From assembly GCF_024159265.1 (NCBI RefSeq), contig NZ_JAMYWY010000001.1:1984001-2048000 (forward strand): a stretch of DNA of 64,000 nt, in the 5' to 3' direction. Origin of the DNA: Paenibacillus sp. 1781tsa1 (GTDB lineage Bacteria > Bacillota > Bacilli > Paenibacillales > Paenibacillaceae). The notes beneath the pieces were generated by a model. It was not told the origin of the DNA. It did not search any database and was given only the letters and a program-made list of their open reading frames with translations. The stretch's first letter is position 1. Each line of letters begins with the position of its first letter. Shown here in pieces: positions 61,080 to 64,000 of the stretch. The position numbers and the translations under genes are program-made.

Positions 61080-61375
61080 GTCATTTCTATAGCTGCTTAT
61101 GAGCATGTTGACAGTGGAATGAGAACATTCTGTCAATCATCATAAGCGGATATAAAGATTTTATTTATGTTGAAACTGCCTGCATATTATTGTGAAGATT
61201 TTAGAAGAAGTCCTATAGTTTAACGGGTAAACAAAGTTTGGTGGCAATCGTATAATGAAAGTGCTTACAATTTCTGTTGAATAACGTCTATCCAATCCTG
61301 CACAACGATCTTGTAAAGGGCGGGCGCAAGACAGAACAGAGGTTACTCTTCACAAACAACCAAGGAGGAGATCGG
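61080..61375 (+). other. Leader region of the xylanase gene
   Basis: No gene. TATAAT at 61251-61256 is a possible -10 with no clear -35. A dyad around 61109-61133 (GACAG / CTGTC with an inner AATG/CATT) may be an operator. No copy of the 42533/42610 operator was seen here. Confidence 0.45.
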
Positions 61376-64000
61376 ATGCATTTGAGAAAATGGTGGAGCT
61401 TGTGCTTGTCGGCTGTATTGATCTTCAGTATGTTCCCGAGTGTGGGAACAGGAGGGGCACGTGCTCAAGCGGCTGCGGACGTTAAGACTGGCGATGATGA
61501 AGTGCTGTTCGAGGCTAATTTTGAGGATGGCGTGTTGGGACAATGGCGTCCACGTGCGAGTGAAAAGCTTGATATCGTAAACCAAGTAGGTCACGACAGC
61601 ACACGCAGTCTGAGAACCTCTTCCCGTACGGAAACGTTCCATGGACCCTTAATTGAAGTAATAGACCACGTACAGAAGGGCAGCACGGTTCATATTTCGT
61701 TTTGGGCCATGTACGATGAAGGACCCGACAGTCAGGTCATTAACGGTTCACTGGAGAAAGAGTACAATAACGATGCTTCAAGTCGTGAATATGCTACGTT
61801 TGCCTCTGCAACGCTGAACAAAGGACAGTGGAAAAAAATCGAGGCAGATGTGGTGATTCCAGGAGAAAATAGTGGTATCACCGGATTCCGGATGTATGCA
61901 GAGACACCATGGAAGACGTCAGCGGAAGTGACGCCGGCAGATACGATTACTTTTTACGTAGATGATGTTCTGATTACGGAAGCCGAAAAAATTGAAATAG
62001 AGCCAAACATTCCGAATCTCGTGGATGTCGTGGGAAAAAACTATGCCATGGGAGCGGCAATCGACCAGTCTGCACTGGATGCAGAAGATCCGCATTCCCA
62101 GTTGTTGACGAAACATTTTAATAGTATTACAGCGGGCAATTTTATGAAAATGGATGCGATGCAACCAAAGGAAGGGCAGTTTGTCTGGTCAGAGGCAGAT
62201 CGTCTGGTGAACTTCGCCGAAGCAAATGACATGGAGGTAAGAGGTCATACCCTGTTATGGCATAGTCAGGTGCCGGACTGGTTCTTTACCGATCCGAATG
62301 ATGCTTCAAAACCTGCCACGCGGGAACAGTTGCTTGCACGGATGAAAACTCATATTCAGACCATCGTGACTCGTTACAAAGGAAAGGTTCATACATGGGA
62401 TGTCGTCAATGAAGTCATCTCAGACGGAGGCGGCTTGCGGAATGGGGCCAGTAATTCCAAGTGGAAAGATATTATTGGGGATGTAGATGGCGATGGAGAT
62501 GACAGTGATTACATTGAACTGGCTTTCCGATATGCACGTGAGGCTGACCCCGATGCTGTACTAGTGATTAATGACTATGGAATGGAGGGCAATGGAAACA
62601 AGCTGAATGATATGGTGAAGCTTGTAGAGAAGCTGCTTGCTAAAGGAACACCGATTGATGCGGTTGGATTCCAGATGCATGTGTCGATGTACGGACCTGA
62701 TGTAAAGCTCATTCGTGAGGCTTTTGAGAAAGTGATCGCTCTTGGTGTGAATGTACAGGTTACAGAGCTGGACGTTTCGATCTATTCAAGTAATTCTGAA
62801 CTGGAGATGCCTGTCACAGATGAATTAATGCTGCAACAAGCTTACCGTTATCGTGAACTGTTCGACCTGTTTGACGAGTTGGGAAAACGCGGCGTAATGG
62901 ACAGTGTTACAGTATGGGGACTTGCGGATGATGGTACATGGCTTGACAACCATCCAGTCAAAGGACGCAAAGATGCACCATTGTTATTTGATCGTAAATT
63001 AAAAGCAAAACCGGCCTATTGGGCACTGGTGGATGCTACCACGCTTCCGATCTATCGGAATGAATGGACAGCACTTAAGGCGAGCCCTTCTTTCCCGAAT
63101 CACAAAGGACAGGAAGATATTCTTTGGGGTGCTGTGAAAGGACTGGAAATTAATCATCTGGCAGATGGTACATCTGCAGTTACGGGTGAGGCTCGTGTGA
63201 TGTGGGATGCCAAAAAGGTGAATTTACGAGTGGAAGTGAAGGATACTACACGTCGCAAAGGTGATCAGGTGCAGGTTTTCCTCGCGGAAGAAGTAAAGGG
63301 TACGGGCGCTGCAACTTCTGAAGCTGATCTATCTGCCAAGAAGAAAAATCCGCCGTCTGCAAATGGCCAATATACGTTCAAACGGGAGGGTGGTAAAGGC
63401 AAGGATAAAAATGCTTACAACATACAGGAGACAAAAACGGGTTATGTTGTATACGCATCACTGCCTTTGTCAGCTGCTTTACTTACCCAAGGTCAGGTCT
63501 TGTCTCTTGATTTTCGGATTACGGATGAACATGCTGCTGGAAAAACAGCTACCATCGTTTGGAATGATATTTCCAATCAGCAGCCTGATAAACCAGCCAA
63601 CCGGGGGAAACTGAAGCTGGGTTCTGTCTTGAAACAAACGAAGGTCACGTACGGCAAACCTGTAATTGATGCGAAAAAGGAAGACATCTGGAAAAAGGCT
63701 GCATCTGTTAAAACGGATGTCTGGGTCATCGGAAATTCAGGTGCAACAGCGACTGCACAGTTGTTATGGGATGAAAAATACCTGTACGTATTGGCAGATG
63801 TGAAAGATCCTTTGCGAAGCAAGTTAAGTTCTAATGCACATGAGCAGGATTCGATCGAGATTTTTATCGACCCGAGCAAAGATCAGACTACGTTCTATCA
63901 GGAGGATGACGCCCAGTATCGGGTTAACTTTGATAATGAGGCTTCTTTTGGAGGAAATGCACGGAAAGAAAGCTTCAAATCAGCTACCCGATTAACAAGC
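61376..64000 (+). CDS. Secreted modular GH10 endo-xylanase, 3' end beyond the window
   Basis: 875 residues are visible with no stop, so the protein continues. In order: signal peptide (MHLRKWWSLCLSAVLIFSMF, cut near ARAQA), a CBM22-like beta-sandwich at about 40-200 (DDEVLFEANFEDG to YVDDVLITEAE), and a GH10 catalytic domain at about 215-550. Acid/base Glu346 lies in TWDVVNEV and nucleophile Glu464 in VQVTELDVS. A CBM9-like module at about 555-745 and the start of another from about 755 (KEDIWKKAASVKTDVWV) follow. It cuts xylan outside the cell; the missing tail may carry more binding or SLH anchor domains. A strong AAGGAGGAG site precedes the ATG. Confidence 0.92.
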   Translation, partial: MHLRKWWSLCLSAVLIFSMFPSVGTGGARAQAAADVKTGDDEVLFEANFEDGVLGQWRPRASEKLDIVNQVGHDSTRSLRTSSRTETFHGPLIEVIDHVQKGSTVHISFWAMYDEGPDSQVINGSLEKEYNNDASSREYATFASATLNKGQWKKIEADVVIPGENSGITGFRMYAETPWKTSAEVTPADTITFYVDDVLITEAEKIEIEPNIPNLVDVVGKNYAMGAAIDQSALDAEDPHSQLLTKHFNSITAGNFMKMDAMQPKEGQFVWSEADRLVNFAEANDMEVRGHTLLWHSQVPDWFFTDPNDASKPATREQLLARMKTHIQTIVTRYKGKVHTWDVVNEVISDGGGLRNGASNSKWKDIIGDVDGDGDDSDYIELAFRYAREADPDAVLVINDYGMEGNGNKLNDMVKLVEKLLAKGTPIDAVGFQMHVSMYGPDVKLIREAFEKVIALGVNVQVTELDVSIYSSNSELEMPVTDELMLQQAYRYRELFDLFDELGKRGVMDSVTVWGLADDGTWLDNHPVKGRKDAPLLFDRKLKAKPAYWALVDATTLPIYRNEWTALKASPSFPNHKGQEDILWGAVKGLEINHLADGTSAVTGEARVMWDAKKVNLRVEVKDTTRRKGDQVQVFLAEEVKGTGAATSEADLSAKKKNPPSANGQYTFKREGGKGKDKNAYNIQETKTGYVVYASLPLSAALLTQGQVLSLDFRITDEHAAGKTATIVWNDISNQQPDKPANRGKLKLGSVLKQTKVTYGKPVIDAKKEDIWKKAASVKTDVWVIGNSGATATAQLLWDEKYLYVLADVKDPLRSKLSSNAHEQDSIEIFIDPSKDQTTFYQEDDAQYRVNFDNEASFGGNARKESFKSATRLTS

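Noticed and set aside
1..64000. CRISPR array, tRNA or rRNA genes, prophage or insertion sequence with transposase
   Set aside because: Read through on both strands; no spaced identical repeats, cloverleaf genes, rRNA segments or transposase-like proteins were seen. The 5386-5581 element lacks any transposase.

Overview
The window is low-to-mid GC Firmicute DNA from an endospore former, most likely Paenibacillus. The reasons are strong AAGGAGG ribosome binding sites, S-box and T-box leaders, a Spo0E-type phosphatase, a gamma-type spore protein with a sigma-G promoter, YtxC next to thrS, PrkA, a LiaFSR system, KhtTU and large modular glycoside hydrolases. It holds 58 supported protein genes, two of them cut by the window ends. 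I saw no tRNA, rRNA, CRISPR array, phage gene or transposase.

Region by region. 1-4.5 kb: end of a class I aminotransferase, Spo0E-like protein, lipoprotein, cobinamide kinase, DedA protein, cobalamin adenosyltransferase and an RluA-type pseudouridine synthase. 4.5-11.5 kb: two structured non-coding segments (a multi-hairpin leader and a 196-bp MITE-like palindrome), a YusI/ArsC-like protein, a Pol I-type 5'-3' exonuclease, a secreted phosphodiester glycosidase, a MOSC protein, a ROK sugar kinase, an HRDC/HTH protein and CorA. 11.9-15.6 kb: a SAM riboswitch followed by metA-metI-metC. 15.8-22.7 kb: mqnC (futalosine menaquinone pathway), an aldo/keto reductase-dehydrogenase pair, YitT protein, KhtTU and a hypothetical membrane protein. 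22.9-27.5 kb: ytxC, a T-box leader, thrS, a 3D-domain wall protein and a spore protein. 27.6-35.6 kb: liaFSR, an HtrA protease with its own two-component system, and ispH. 35.8-41.3 kb: aroF, glnA, serC, trmL and an AbrB-like regulator.

42.5-50.5 kb is a carbohydrate operon: esterase, two ABC permeases, a lipoprotein binding protein, a GH3 glycosidase and a LacI regulator. It is preceded by a strong promoter with two near-identical 24-bp dyads, which I take to be operators for the terminal LacI protein. The transporter lacks an ATPase gene, so it probably shares an MsmX-like ATPase encoded elsewhere. 50.5-56.4 kb: a 34-residue membrane protein, a second phosphodiester glycosidase with a coiled-coil partner, an orphan response regulator, a PLP aminotransferase, azoR and a DUF2161 protein. 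56.7-64 kb: prkA, a short globin-coupled sensor, another LacI regulator, and a secreted GH10 xylanase with an N-terminal CBM22-like module and CBM9-like C-terminal modules that runs off the window.

The hydrolases, oligosaccharide importer and two LacI regulators suggest plant cell-wall degradation. The least explained signals are the non-coding elements at 4699-4911 and 5386-5581, the twin operators at 42533-42633 and the direct repeats upstream of htrA at 30461-30488.
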